From positions 160,298-224,297 of the forward strand of contig NZ_QXFH01000069.1 of NCBI RefSeq assembly GCF_003581615.1: DNA of 64,000 nucleotides, given 5' to 3'. Each line of letters starts with the position of its first letter. Position 1 is the first letter of the stretch. Of the stretch, positions 37,612 to 46,022 are shown in pieces. The position numbers were made by a program, and so were the translations under genes. Source of the DNA: Flagellimonas lutimaris. Its GTDB lineage: Bacteria; Bacteroidota; Bacteroidia; Flavobacteriales; Flavobacteriaceae. A model generated the notes under the pieces. It worked only from the letters and a program-made list of their open reading frames with translations, was not told where the DNA came from and searched no databases.

Positions 37612-39987
37612 TTATGCCAGAACTTCTTCCGGCATGTTTCTTCGGAGCGTTTTTTTCTTGGTCGTAGTCTTTTCATCAGAGGTTGATGACCATCCCACTT
37701 TTCTTTCGTAGCGATAGAAAGTTCCTCCTTCCAATGGATCCATCACTATTAAATAAACCCATTCATTATCAGCCAATGCTTTTAAACTTTCATTTTTGGC
37801 AATTATGGTTTTGACTTGGTCCAAAGGTGCTTGAATAATCACAGAAAGACGCAGTGGTGGGTGGTAGGGTGTATCCTTGGAAGTATAAAGCGACTCCCAT
37901 GGAAGCCCTGTTTTTAAATCGCCTCCGTTTCCTTGGACTACTCCAAATTTACCTGTGATATTATGGGTTACCTTGGTCCCCCCTCCAAATTTGTCATTAT
38001 CTACCGTGGAGAAGTAGTAATGGTTGTTTATCCATTGTGTAACTACCATGGGACCTTGCATGATGGTTTCCAGGACCTGCCCTTCTTTGTCGGTTTTCCA
38101 ATCATAGGAATGCAGAAAAGAGCGACCATCAAGTGCTAGGTTTCGGGTCGCTTTTCTTGGTGCGATGATAAAACTCGCATTTTTGGCCAATCCCCATTCA
38201 GGTCTTGTTTCTCCCCAGTTGCTGGCATTGGTTTGGGCTTGAGAGAGACTGTTTCTAGTTGCTCCCAATCTTTCTTGCGTAGCTGTTTCTTGTACTTTTT
38301 GTAGATTCTTTTTCAATGCTTTCACTCGTTTTTGGTGTGATTCGGGCAAGCTAGAATCAAAGAGCACTATTTCATCTGTTGTTGTGTTGTGTTCGGCACC
38401 CAGGAAAAAAGTGGTTTCCGGAATCTCTATTTGGAACTTTTCTTTTACAATCCGCCTTACTTCGAGGTCGTTGGCCAATTTGGCAAGCATTCGTGCATTA
38501 TGTCTTCCTGGACTTGCAGCACATGCACCGCAATCCAAACTGGAGCCAAAAGGGTTGTTTGCCGAATGACTTCCATGACCTACAAATAAGATGAGTGGAG
38601 CAAACTGTTTCCATCCCATCAATTCAAAAGCCGACTTAACGATCGTTGCTTTTTCCTCTGCGGGAATATTCAGGTCTTCCCCACCTGATTTGAGAATTTC
38701 AGGTTCGCAAACACACTCATAGGTGGAGTTGTTTCGTTGAGTAAAGCGGTAAAGTGGTGCGGGAGTTATGGTTCTGAAGAGTAGTTGCATTCCATAGAAA
38801 AAGCCTGAACCTTCTACAAAACCAAATGTAGAGGGCAACATATTCTTCATTCGCTTTAGAAAATAGTTCCAAAATTTTCTCACTTCATTTTTCCTGTCTT
38901 GGACTTTTTTCTCTTGGCTTTTATTGTTTTGCGCAATTTCTGAAACAGAATAACAAGAGTCTACAATAGGAGGGCACGACTTATGTGAAATACCATCTGT
39001 AGAGCTTTCATAATCCATTGCAATACCAAAAAATCCAGCATAACCAAAAGTTTCATAATTTCCCGCAGATTCTACGTGCCTTCGGATTAGTTCCGATCTG
39101 GTGTCGATACAAAAGGCAAATTGGGCATCGGGTGTCTGATTTGAATGCTCACCTTCTTGAACAGCGATAGATTCCTTTTCAAGATGAGACATTAGTCGGT
39201 TTTGCCAACTTTGTTCCCAAGCTTTAAGCCAAAGGTATTGTAACTTCACTATTTCCGAATTGCCTTTGTTTCCAATAACTGGGGGCAAAACTTCCATTTT
39301 TAATTGCTTGGCAGTCCAGAGTCTAACAGCTAGGTAGTCTTTAAGCTCAATAGGATATGCCTCTTGCCATGCTTGTGTGCTTCTATGTTTAATGTAACCC
39401 GTCCAACCTGGTAAGGCGGCCAAATGATAGGTAAAAATAGTATGGACTTCCTGTTCTGGATATCCTGATAATATCTCTGAAAGTACCTCTTCACTGGTTT
39501 TTGGAATATCCTTTCGGCTTATTTTTCCAACTTCAGCATCATAGGGAGCCAATTGCCTCCAAGCCTTATAAAAACCTGATTTTTTAAAGGGCATTTCCCA
39601 TTCCGCCAAACCTTCATCCATAAAGGCGGACAACCATTTCACCATTATTCTGTCTAAATCATGGTTTTCGTTTTTGGTTTCGATGGGCCTTTCAGATTCC
39701 ATTTGCTCCAAATAGGATTCTGGTGAAGACTCAAATCCATTTTCTTTTAACGTTTGGATGAGTTCGACTTTTTCAATCTCCCCAGTTTCCCAAGCCTTAC
39801 GATAAATAGAGGCCTTTGGATATACCCTGGCATTCAATATTTGCTTTGCTTGATTAACAGCTTCTGAAAATGGTAATTGTTCGTAGCCACTTAGTGGATT
39901 GGATGTCACAAAGGAATAAAGAGGCCAAGTGTTTCCAATAACCTTGGAGGCTTTATCAATATGATGTTTCAGATTTATTAGCTTCAT
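37612..39987 (-). CDS. dabA: Inorganic carbon transporter subunit DabA (DUF2309)
   Basis: Large cytoplasmic subunit of the DAB CO2-trapping pump, which converts CO2 to bicarbonate with energy from a cation gradient. The 791-residue length fits the family. The beta-carbonic-anhydrase-like zinc residues are visible: C293 and D295 in FCIDTRSE, H471 in VGHGSHS and C486 in LDCGAC. Its start overlaps the dabB stop by 4 nt, so the pair is translationally coupled. No RuBisCO gene is in the window; bicarbonate could feed carboxylases in a mixotroph. Confidence 0.93.
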   Translation of the reverse strand: MKLINLKHHIDKASKVIGNTWPLYSFVTSNPLSGYEQLPFSEAVNQAKQILNARVYPKASIYRKAWETGEIEKVELIQTLKENGFESSPESYLEQMESERPIETKNENHDLDRIMVKWLSAFMDEGLAEWEMPFKKSGFYKAWRQLAPYDAEVGKISRKDIPKTSEEVLSEILSGYPEQEVHTIFTYHLAALPGWTGYIKHRSTQAWQEAYPIELKDYLAVRLWTAKQLKMEVLPPVIGNKGNSEIVKLQYLWLKAWEQSWQNRLMSHLEKESIAVQEGEHSNQTPDAQFAFCIDTRSELIRRHVESAGNYETFGYAGFFGIAMDYESSTDGISHKSCPPIVDSCYSVSEIAQNNKSQEKKVQDRKNEVRKFWNYFLKRMKNMLPSTFGFVEGSGFFYGMQLLFRTITPAPLYRFTQRNNSTYECVCEPEILKSGGEDLNIPAEEKATIVKSAFELMGWKQFAPLILFVGHGSHSANNPFGSSLDCGACAASPGRHNARMLAKLANDLEVRRIVKEKFQIEIPETTFFLGAEHNTTTDEIVLFDSSLPESHQKRVKALKKNLQKVQETATQERLGATRNSLSQAQTNASNWGETRPEWGLAKNASFIIAPRKATRNLALDGRSFLHSYDWKTDKEGQVLETIMQGPMVVTQWINNHYYFSTVDNDKFGGGTKVTHNITGKFGVVQGNGGDLKTGLPWESLYTSKDTPYHPPLRLSVIIQAPLDQVKTIIAKNESLKALADNEWVYLIVMDPLEGGTFYRYERKVGWSSTSDEKTTTKKKTLRRNMPEEVLA

Positions 39988-41441
39988 TGAAATTTGGATT
40001 TATACATTAAAATTGTGCGATTTTTGGGCTGTGATAGGTTGAGCAATTTGACATATATCCACGGAATTTTGCGATAGATGCCAAGTTTCATCATAAAGAA
40101 GCCAACCAAGAACACAATCCCAAAAACAATTTGAGTTGTTGATAGCTCCGTAGGCGAAGCCACTAGAGGCATGTCTACCATAAGTGCAGTAACCCCATTG
40201 TAGATCAGCGAATACACACCAATACCTGAGATGAAAAGAACAGGTGGCAGTATCATTCTCTGAATTCCTGAAAGGGGATTATGCTTTACGATATTATAAG
40301 TGGCTTGTCCCACCGTAATGGATACAATAAGGGTAAGGAAGATACCGCTATCCAAATGCATTCCCTTACCAGTGAACAGGACAAAGAGGTACGCGCCCAA
40401 TATGCTGAAGAATAACACAACAAGTGCCTGCAACCATTTTATTCGGATTACTGGTGGCTCACTGGGTCTTGATTGTTCAATTTCTTCACCGGATGAAAGA
40501 AAAAGATAGGCTTTGTAAAACCCGTGCAGAATCAAATGGGCAATCGCTGCGTTGAAAAAGCCCAGTCCGCATTGCATGATCATAAAACCCATCTGGGCAA
40601 TGGTAGAACATGCTAAGCGTTGCTTTACATTGACTTGAATCAATTTGGTGAATTGCGCCAGTATAGCTGTCAGCCCACCAACAACCAGAAGTATTTCCAA
40701 TGTATTGGAAGCAATCAGTAAAGGGGCGAACAAGGTCAGTAATATACCGGAACCATTTACAAAACCGGCATGCATTAGTGCAGAAGCAGGCGTGGGTGCG
40801 GTCATCGCGGAAAGCAACCATTTGTGGAACGGAAATATAGCTGATTGTATCAGTGCAGCCATAATGATGCATAAGGCCGAAATGACTTTAATATAGCTTG
40901 GTGCTTGCGCTATGGAAGCGACCCATCCGCTTATCGTAATTGTATTGTTATAGGATGCCGGTAACAGCAGGCCTATACTTAAAAAAATACTACCGATGAT
41001 GAAGTATTGCCTCGTAAATCGTTTGGCTTCCCGTGCATCTCCCCAATTGGAATCCAGACCTATCAATCCAGACATGATGGTGCCCATGAGCAACCAACTC
41101 AGCAACAATAAAACAAGGTGCTCGGATATTACAAAAAGCATTACTCCCAGGGTAAATCCAAGGGACAATATCATAAACTTGGATTTTTGGTCACTGTCCT
41201 TAAAATACGAGTTTGCATAACTACCGATTATTGCACTAAAAAACGTTACGGTGGTCCATAACAATGAAGTAAACCCGTTTATTCTAAATAGATTTTCCCA
41301 TCGCCAATCGGGAATATTTGGGTAAAAAGAGATGGTAAAAATCAGATTGGCCAAAAAAATTACCCAAAATAAAACCGGGATTGTCCCGGTAATATCAGTT
41401 TTTTTTGAAGAGATTTTGATGGTGCTCGTTATTGGTGCCAT
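39984..41441 (-). CDS. dabB: Inorganic carbon transporter membrane subunit DabB (NuoL-like)
   Basis: Membrane subunit of the DAB pump, related to the proton-translocating subunits of complex I and Mrp antiporters. It has 485 residues with about 13 hydrophobic helices; conserved charged/His segments such as IQSAIFPFHKWLLSAMTAPTPASALMHAGFVNGSGILL are typical. DabB-only homologues can be mistaken for NADH dehydrogenase subunits; the overlap with dabA settles the identity. Confidence 0.93.
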   Translation of the reverse strand: MAPITSTIKISSKKTDITGTIPVLFWVIFLANLIFTISFYPNIPDWRWENLFRINGFTSLLWTTVTFFSAIIGSYANSYFKDSDQKSKFMILSLGFTLGVMLFVISEHLVLLLLSWLLMGTIMSGLIGLDSNWGDAREAKRFTRQYFIIGSIFLSIGLLLPASYNNTITISGWVASIAQAPSYIKVISALCIIMAALIQSAIFPFHKWLLSAMTAPTPASALMHAGFVNGSGILLTLFAPLLIASNTLEILLVVGGLTAILAQFTKLIQVNVKQRLACSTIAQMGFMIMQCGLGFFNAAIAHLILHGFYKAYLFLSSGEEIEQSRPSEPPVIRIKWLQALVVLFFSILGAYLFVLFTGKGMHLDSGIFLTLIVSITVGQATYNIVKHNPLSGIQRMILPPVLFISGIGVYSLIYNGVTALMVDMPLVASPTELSTTQIVFGIVFLVGFFMMKLGIYRKIPWIYVKLLNLSQPKNRTILMYKSKFQ

Positions 41442-41462
41442 TATCTCGGTGGTTTTAAAGAA

Positions 41463-41663
41463 TTATAGATTCTTTTTTTCTTCTTCGGGGATAACTCTTC
41501 GAACTCCACTTCGCAGATTTGCCAATAGAGCAACGCCTAGAATAAAGCTGCACAATAAAATACGATCTAGGAATAAGGATTCGTTCCAATAAGAGACCAC
41601 AATAAAAGATGCTACCAATAGTACACCTACAAGGGTTATTGTTGTTGTTTTTGATGATTGCAT
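41463..41663 (-). CDS. Small two-helix membrane protein upstream of dabB
   Basis: A 66-residue protein with two hydrophobic helices (about residues 8-25 and 33-48) and a basic/acidic C-terminus (RRVIPEEEKKNL). It lies 21 nt before dabB on the same strand and is probably the first gene of the operon. Not recognised; a small accessory subunit or nothing more than a conserved leader ORF are both possible. Confidence 0.55.
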   Translation of the reverse strand: MQSSKTTTITLVGVLLVASFIVVSYWNESLFLDRILLCSFILGVALLANLRSGVRRVIPEEEKKNL

Positions 41664-41743
41664 AGAAATTAAATTAAATTGAATTTGTGTTTTGGTTTAG
41701 TATAGCTTATTCATCAGGAGATTTATTCCTGGATAGTCATTTA

Positions 41744-42052
41744 TCAATCTTCCAGCGTAATTTCTAAAATGCCGTTTATCGTTACATTTTTACCTTTGGT
41801 TCTTGCTTGGTTTACAATGTCTCTTGCAGTTTGTTTTTCGAGTTCCAATTCTTGTATGCGGTTGTCCAGTAAATTGGTCTTGCCATGATGGTTACCTTCC
41901 CAAATCTTTAATCTTTGGATTTTGTGGAAGTTGATTTTTTCATCAATTAAAGATGTAATAACATCGGAAGCTTCGGTCGGGGTGAATTTTCCGTCTACTA
42001 ATTGGATTTTTTGTTTGTCGATCAAGGTTTCAGCTAATTCTTTTGTTTCCAT
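41744..42052 (-). CDS. Small hypothetical protein between dabB operon and LysR gene
   Basis: A 102-residue soluble protein, mostly helical (DNRIQELELEKQTARDIVNQARTKGKNV could form a coiled coil), with a conserved-looking C-terminal strand NGILEITLED. Not recognised. It lies 80 nt upstream of the small membrane protein on the same strand and is divergent from the LysR regulator, so it probably belongs to the DAB regulon. Confidence 0.6.
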   Translation of the reverse strand: METKELAETLIDKQKIQLVDGKFTPTEASDVITSLIDEKINFHKIQRLKIWEGNHHGKTNLLDNRIQELELEKQTARDIVNQARTKGKNVTINGILEITLED

Positions 42053-42146
42053 GTTTTGGTTTTAACAATGATTTCGATTGCAAAGGTTATAGATATTTAT
42101 CATTAATTTTTATTTATATTTATAATAATATATATTAAAAATATTT

Positions 42147-43070
42147 ATGTATTATACGTTGCACCAACTTCAAATATTTCTTAAAATAACTGAATTACAG
42201 AGTATTACGAAGGCTTCGGAAGAGCTTCATTTAACACAACCAGCCGTATCTATCCAGCTTAAAAATTTTCAGGATCAGTTTCCAATTCCACTAACCGAAG
42301 TGGTCGGTAGGCGACTTTTTATCACTGATTTTGGCAAAGAAATTGCTCAAGCCGCCGAAAAAATCATAAATCAGGTTCAAGAAATTAACTATAGGACAAT
42401 GGCCTATCAGGGCAAGCTATCAGGACGCCTGAAAATATCGGTGGTATCTACAGGAAAATATGTTATGCCTTATTTCATGTCAGGTTTTATGAAAGATAAC
42501 AGTGGAGTGGATCTTGTGATGGATGTTACGAACAAAACCAAGGTGGTAAGAAGCTTGGAGCTTAACGAAGTTGATTTTGCCCTGGTTTCCGTCCTACCCG
42601 ATAAATTGAATGTTCAGGGAGTGGAATTGATGCCCAATAAATTAATTTATGTATGCGATTACAATAGAGAATTGTCGAAAAACCCGACCAAAAAAAAATT
42701 GTTCGAACAAATACCCTTGATTTATCGGGAACCGGGCTCTGCTACACGAAATGCAATGGAGGGGTTTATAGAACAAAACAATTTTAAGGTAAACAAGAAA
42801 ATGGAGTTGACCTCCAATGAAGCAGTCAAGCAAGCGGTAGTATCTGGACTCGGTTGTTCAATAATGCCGCTAATAGGCATAAAAAATGAGTTGTTGAACA
42901 AGGATTTGAAGATAATCCCAGTAAAGGGCTTACCCATAACCACCACTTGGAACCTAATCTGGTTAAAGTCAAAAAATCTCTCGCCAGCTGCAGTCGCCTT
43001 TTTGAATTACCTGGAAGAAAAAAAGGAAGAAATAATCAAGAAGAAGTTTGACTGGATAGATGATTTTTGA
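42147..43070 (+). CDS. LysR-family regulator, probably of the dab genes
   Basis: A 307-residue LysR-type regulator. The N-terminal winged HTH (residues 1-60: LHQLQIFLKITELQSITKASEELHLTQPAVSIQLKNFQ) is followed by a periplasmic-binding-protein-like effector domain (about 90-300). It is divergent from the dab cluster. CbbR/CmpR-type LysR regulators often control CO2 uptake genes; that assignment here is inference from position. The 94-bp AT-rich intergenic region presumably holds its site. Confidence 0.85.
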   Translation: MYYTLHQLQIFLKITELQSITKASEELHLTQPAVSIQLKNFQDQFPIPLTEVVGRRLFITDFGKEIAQAAEKIINQVQEINYRTMAYQGKLSGRLKISVVSTGKYVMPYFMSGFMKDNSGVDLVMDVTNKTKVVRSLELNEVDFALVSVLPDKLNVQGVELMPNKLIYVCDYNRELSKNPTKKKLFEQIPLIYREPGSATRNAMEGFIEQNNFKVNKKMELTSNEAVKQAVVSGLGCSIMPLIGIKNELLNKDLKIIPVKGLPITTTWNLIWLKSKNLSPAAVAFLNYLEEKKEEIIKKKFDWIDDF

Positions 43071-43192
43071 ATTTGAAGTTACTCATTCTTTTGACGACGC
43101 TATTCGGATATAACAATCTGTAATAAAGCCTTATCAACGAAACAAAAGTAACCTGCAAAATTTGTAGATTTACTACAGCTATTCCAAGAATA

Positions 43193-43900
43193 ATGATGTT
43201 AACCACCTTTCCTCTGACTGCTGGGCTAATCGCTTCCATTCTTCATGTTATTGCCGGTCCGGATCATTTGGCGGCAGTAGCTCCGTTTGCCATAGAGTCA
43301 AAACGAAAGGCCTGGAAAATTGGACTTTTTTGGGGCATTGGACACCTAGTGGGAATGATGGCCATTGGTTTGCTGTTCGCCATATTCAGGGAAATTATTC
43401 CAGTTGATGAGATTTCTAATTACAGCGAGCAATTGGTAGGCTTGGTATTGATAGGAATTGGTTTTTGGGCTTTGTACAGAATCTTCAAAAAGAGAAAACA
43501 CCACAAGCATTTACACGTCCATGCAGAAAATTCACCTGTAATACATTCCCATGAACACCAACATGAACATAACAGTTCCCATCACCATGTACATAATGAG
43601 AAATTGAGACAGAACAATTTGGCATCTTTCTCTGTGGGTATATTGCATGGTTTGGCCGGTATTTCGCATTTTTTATTGTTTTTGCCAGTTTTAGGTTTTG
43701 AAACACAATCTGACTCGATAGCTTATGTCATTGGTTTTGGAGCTGGGATACTTGTTGCGATGGTTACGTTTGCCTTCGTCATTGGTAAGGTGTCGTCCAT
43801 TGCCAAAAATGGACATAGCGATATGTTTTTCAACGGTATCCGAATGGCAGGTGGCCTCTTTGCCATTGTCATCGGGATTTATTGGATTTTTAGCACTTAA
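43193..43900 (+). CDS. Probable nickel permease (NiCoT/UreH-like) with His-rich loop
   Basis: A 235-residue inner-membrane protein with about six helices. The first helix region HVIAGPDHLAAVAPFAIE resembles the HxxxxDH nickel-transporter signature, and a second similar segment is GILHGLAGISHFLLFLP. A cytoplasmic or periplasmic loop (about residues 103-140) has many His residues, likely a metal-capture loop. The position next to hypE and the hydrogenase locus supports nickel supply for the active site. The related UreH/TauE-like transporters are an alternative. Its stop codon overlaps the hypE stop by 4 nt on the opposite strand. Confidence 0.75.
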   Translation: MMLTTFPLTAGLIASILHVIAGPDHLAAVAPFAIESKRKAWKIGLFWGIGHLVGMMAIGLLFAIFREIIPVDEISNYSEQLVGLVLIGIGFWALYRIFKKRKHHKHLHVHAENSPVIHSHEHQHEHNSSHHHVHNEKLRQNNLASFSVGILHGLAGISHFLLFLPVLGFETQSDSIAYVIGFGAGILVAMVTFAFVIGKVSSIAKNGHSDMFFNGIRMAGGLFAIVIGIYWIFST

Positions 43901-44922
43901 CAGATTCGGGGCAATTGTTCCCCAATCATTGGAGTAACCATTCGCTTTCCTCCGATAACACTGTGCATTACTACTTTTTTGGGATGTTCTTGGGTGAATT
44001 CACCGATACATGCAGCTCTTGCCCCTTTTTTATCTTTTTTCATCAATTCGAGAACAGCATCAGCCACTTCTGCATCGACAATAGTCACGAAAATGCCTTC
44101 ATTGGCAACAAACAAAGGGTCCAGACCCAAAATTTCACAAGCTGCTGCCACTTGATCATCCAAAGGTATTTCGGTTTCTTTGATGGAAATTCCCAATTCG
44201 GTATCACTGGCTATTTCTGAAAGTACACTGGCCAATCCGCCTCGAGTCGGATCTCGGAACAAATGGATTTTATCTCCAAAGCCATCCAAAAGATCATTTA
44301 CCAAAAAGTTGAGGTTAGTAGTATCGCTTTCAATGGTCGATTCAAATTCAAGGCCATCCCGTTGCGACATAATGGCCATTCCGTGCTGTGCAACAGGGCC
44401 ACTGATGATAATTTTATCTCCTGCCTTTATTTTATATGGAGAGATATGTGCTTCGGGGTGCACCTTTCCAAATCCCGTGGTATTGATGAAGATTTTATCG
44501 CCTTTACCACGTTCCACAACCTTGGTGTCTCCAGTAATGATCTGTACACCGGCCCGATCTGCGGTTTCTTTTATGGATTTCACGATTTTTATAAAATCCC
44601 CCATGGGCAAGCCTTCTTCAACAACAAAAGCCAAGGAAAGGAATTTGGGATTCGCACCGCACATGGCCACATCGTTCACGGTCCCATTTACGGCTAGCTC
44701 ACCAATGTTCCCGCCTTTGAAAAATATGGGAGATACTACAAAGCTATCTGTGGAAATGGCCATTTCACCATCTACTTTGATAATGGAACCATCATGTTTT
44801 TGGTCCAGATAGGGATTGCTGAAAGTTTCAAAAATGATATGGTCCAACAAATCGCGGGTCATTAATCCCCCGCTTCCGTGTCCCAAGTTGATGGTATCGT
44901 ATCCAATATCTTTATTGCTCAT
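43897..44922 (-). CDS. hypE: Hydrogenase maturation protein HypE
   Basis: Dehydrates the carbamoyl group handed over by HypF to a thiocyanate on its own C-terminal Cys, the source of the CN ligands of the NiFe site. The protein has 341 residues with the AIR-synthase-like ATP fold (GHGSGGLMTRDLL, ITGDTKVVERG, FRDPTRGGLASVLSE) and ends in PRIC, the essential terminal Cys. It lies 2 nt after hypD and is the last gene of the structural-maturation operon. Confidence 0.97.
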   Translation of the reverse strand: MSNKDIGYDTINLGHGSGGLMTRDLLDHIIFETFSNPYLDQKHDGSIIKVDGEMAISTDSFVVSPIFFKGGNIGELAVNGTVNDVAMCGANPKFLSLAFVVEEGLPMGDFIKIVKSIKETADRAGVQIITGDTKVVERGKGDKIFINTTGFGKVHPEAHISPYKIKAGDKIIISGPVAQHGMAIMSQRDGLEFESTIESDTTNLNFLVNDLLDGFGDKIHLFRDPTRGGLASVLSEIASDTELGISIKETEIPLDDQVAAACEILGLDPLFVANEGIFVTIVDAEVADAVLELMKKDKKGARAACIGEFTQEHPKKVVMHSVIGGKRMVTPMIGEQLPRIC

Positions 44923-44924
44923 GG

Positions 44925-46019
44925 TTAGGATGTGATTAAGTCGTTTGAAAAATGATAATAAGCGGCACAGGCACCTTCAGATGACACCATGGGTGCTCCC
45001 AAGGGGTTGGAGGGGGTGCAAGCCTTTCCAAATTGTTCGCATTGGTGCGGTTTTTTGATGCCCTTCAGAATCTGACCAGCAATACAAGCTGAATTTTCCG
45101 GAGTTGTTATGGAACTGATTTTAAATTTGGTTTCAGCATCAAAATCAAGGAACTCTTTTTTAAGGCGGTAACCGCTGTCCGGTATGGAACCAATACCCCT
45201 CCATTCCCTATCTGCTATTTCAAAAACAGCTTCCATCATTTTTTTTGCTTCAACATTTCCTTCTTCCTTTACCACTCGGGAATATTGGTTTTCCAATTTG
45301 TACTCACCTTTTTCCAGTTGTAACAAGGCCATATAGATTCCTTGTACAAGATCTAAGGGCTCAAACCCGGTAATGACAATGGGTATTTTATATTTTTCAA
45401 CCAATGGGTAATATTCTTTCATTCCCATTATGGCACAAACATGACCTGCGCCAAGAAATGCATCTATTGTGCACAGTTCGTCATCTAAAATTCCTTCCAT
45501 GGCCGGGGGAACAAGTACATGGGAAACCAAAATGGAATAATTGGTAACGTTTTCCTTTTTGGCATGCAAAACCGAAAGGGCGTTGGCCGGTGCCGTAGTT
45601 TCAAACCCAACCGCAAAAAACACCACTTCTTTATCCGGGTTTTGTTTGGCAATATTTACAGCTTCCAATGGAGAATATAGGATGCGGAGGTCGCCACCAT
45701 TTGCTTTGGCTTCCAAAAGACTTTTTTTGCTGCCCGGCACACGTACCATATCACCGAACGAGCAAACAATAACCCCTTTTTCAAGTAATTCAATGGCCTT
45801 GTCTATCAAGTTGAGGGGGGTAACGCAAACAGGACAACCCGGACCATGTATCATTCGGACGTTTTCTGGCAGCAGGTTAATGATGCCATTTTTTACCAAT
45901 CCATGCGTCTGCCCACCACAGATTTCCATGATGTTCCATGTTTGGGTGGCGGTTTTCTCGATAAGGTCCAAATATTGTTTGGTCGCCTCCAGGTTTCTAT
46001 ATTCGCTCAAATACTTCAT
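44925..46019 (-). CDS. hypD: Hydrogenase maturation protein HypD
   Basis: Iron-sulfur scaffold on which, with HypC, the Fe(CN)2CO unit is built. The 364-residue length and motifs agree: EICGGQTHGLVK, HGPGCPVCVTP, GFEPLDLVQGIY and the C-terminal cluster cysteines in NSACIAGQ, HQCEQFGKAC and SEGACAAYYHF. It is separated from hypF by 3 nt and from hypE by 2 nt. Confidence 0.97.
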   Translation of the reverse strand: MKYLSEYRNLEATKQYLDLIEKTATQTWNIMEICGGQTHGLVKNGIINLLPENVRMIHGPGCPVCVTPLNLIDKAIELLEKGVIVCSFGDMVRVPGSKKSLLEAKANGGDLRILYSPLEAVNIAKQNPDKEVVFFAVGFETTAPANALSVLHAKKENVTNYSILVSHVLVPPAMEGILDDELCTIDAFLGAGHVCAIMGMKEYYPLVEKYKIPIVITGFEPLDLVQGIYMALLQLEKGEYKLENQYSRVVKEEGNVEAKKMMEAVFEIADREWRGIGSIPDSGYRLKKEFLDFDAETKFKISSITTPENSACIAGQILKGIKKPHQCEQFGKACTPSNPLGAPMVSSEGACAAYYHFSNDLITS

Positions 46020-46022
46020 CTT

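Noticed and set aside
39984..41441. NADH dehydrogenase subunit L
   Set aside because: No other complex I genes are nearby and the gene overlaps dabA, which defines the DAB pump.
42069..42080. TGATTTCGATTG as an FNR-type site before the LysR gene
   Set aside because: The right half-site does not match and no -7 box lies at the expected distance on either strand.
44180..44812. A 210-codon open frame on the plus strand inside hypE
   Set aside because: It is the antisense shadow of hypE, whose motifs and C-terminal Cys are certain; the plus-strand product resembles nothing known.
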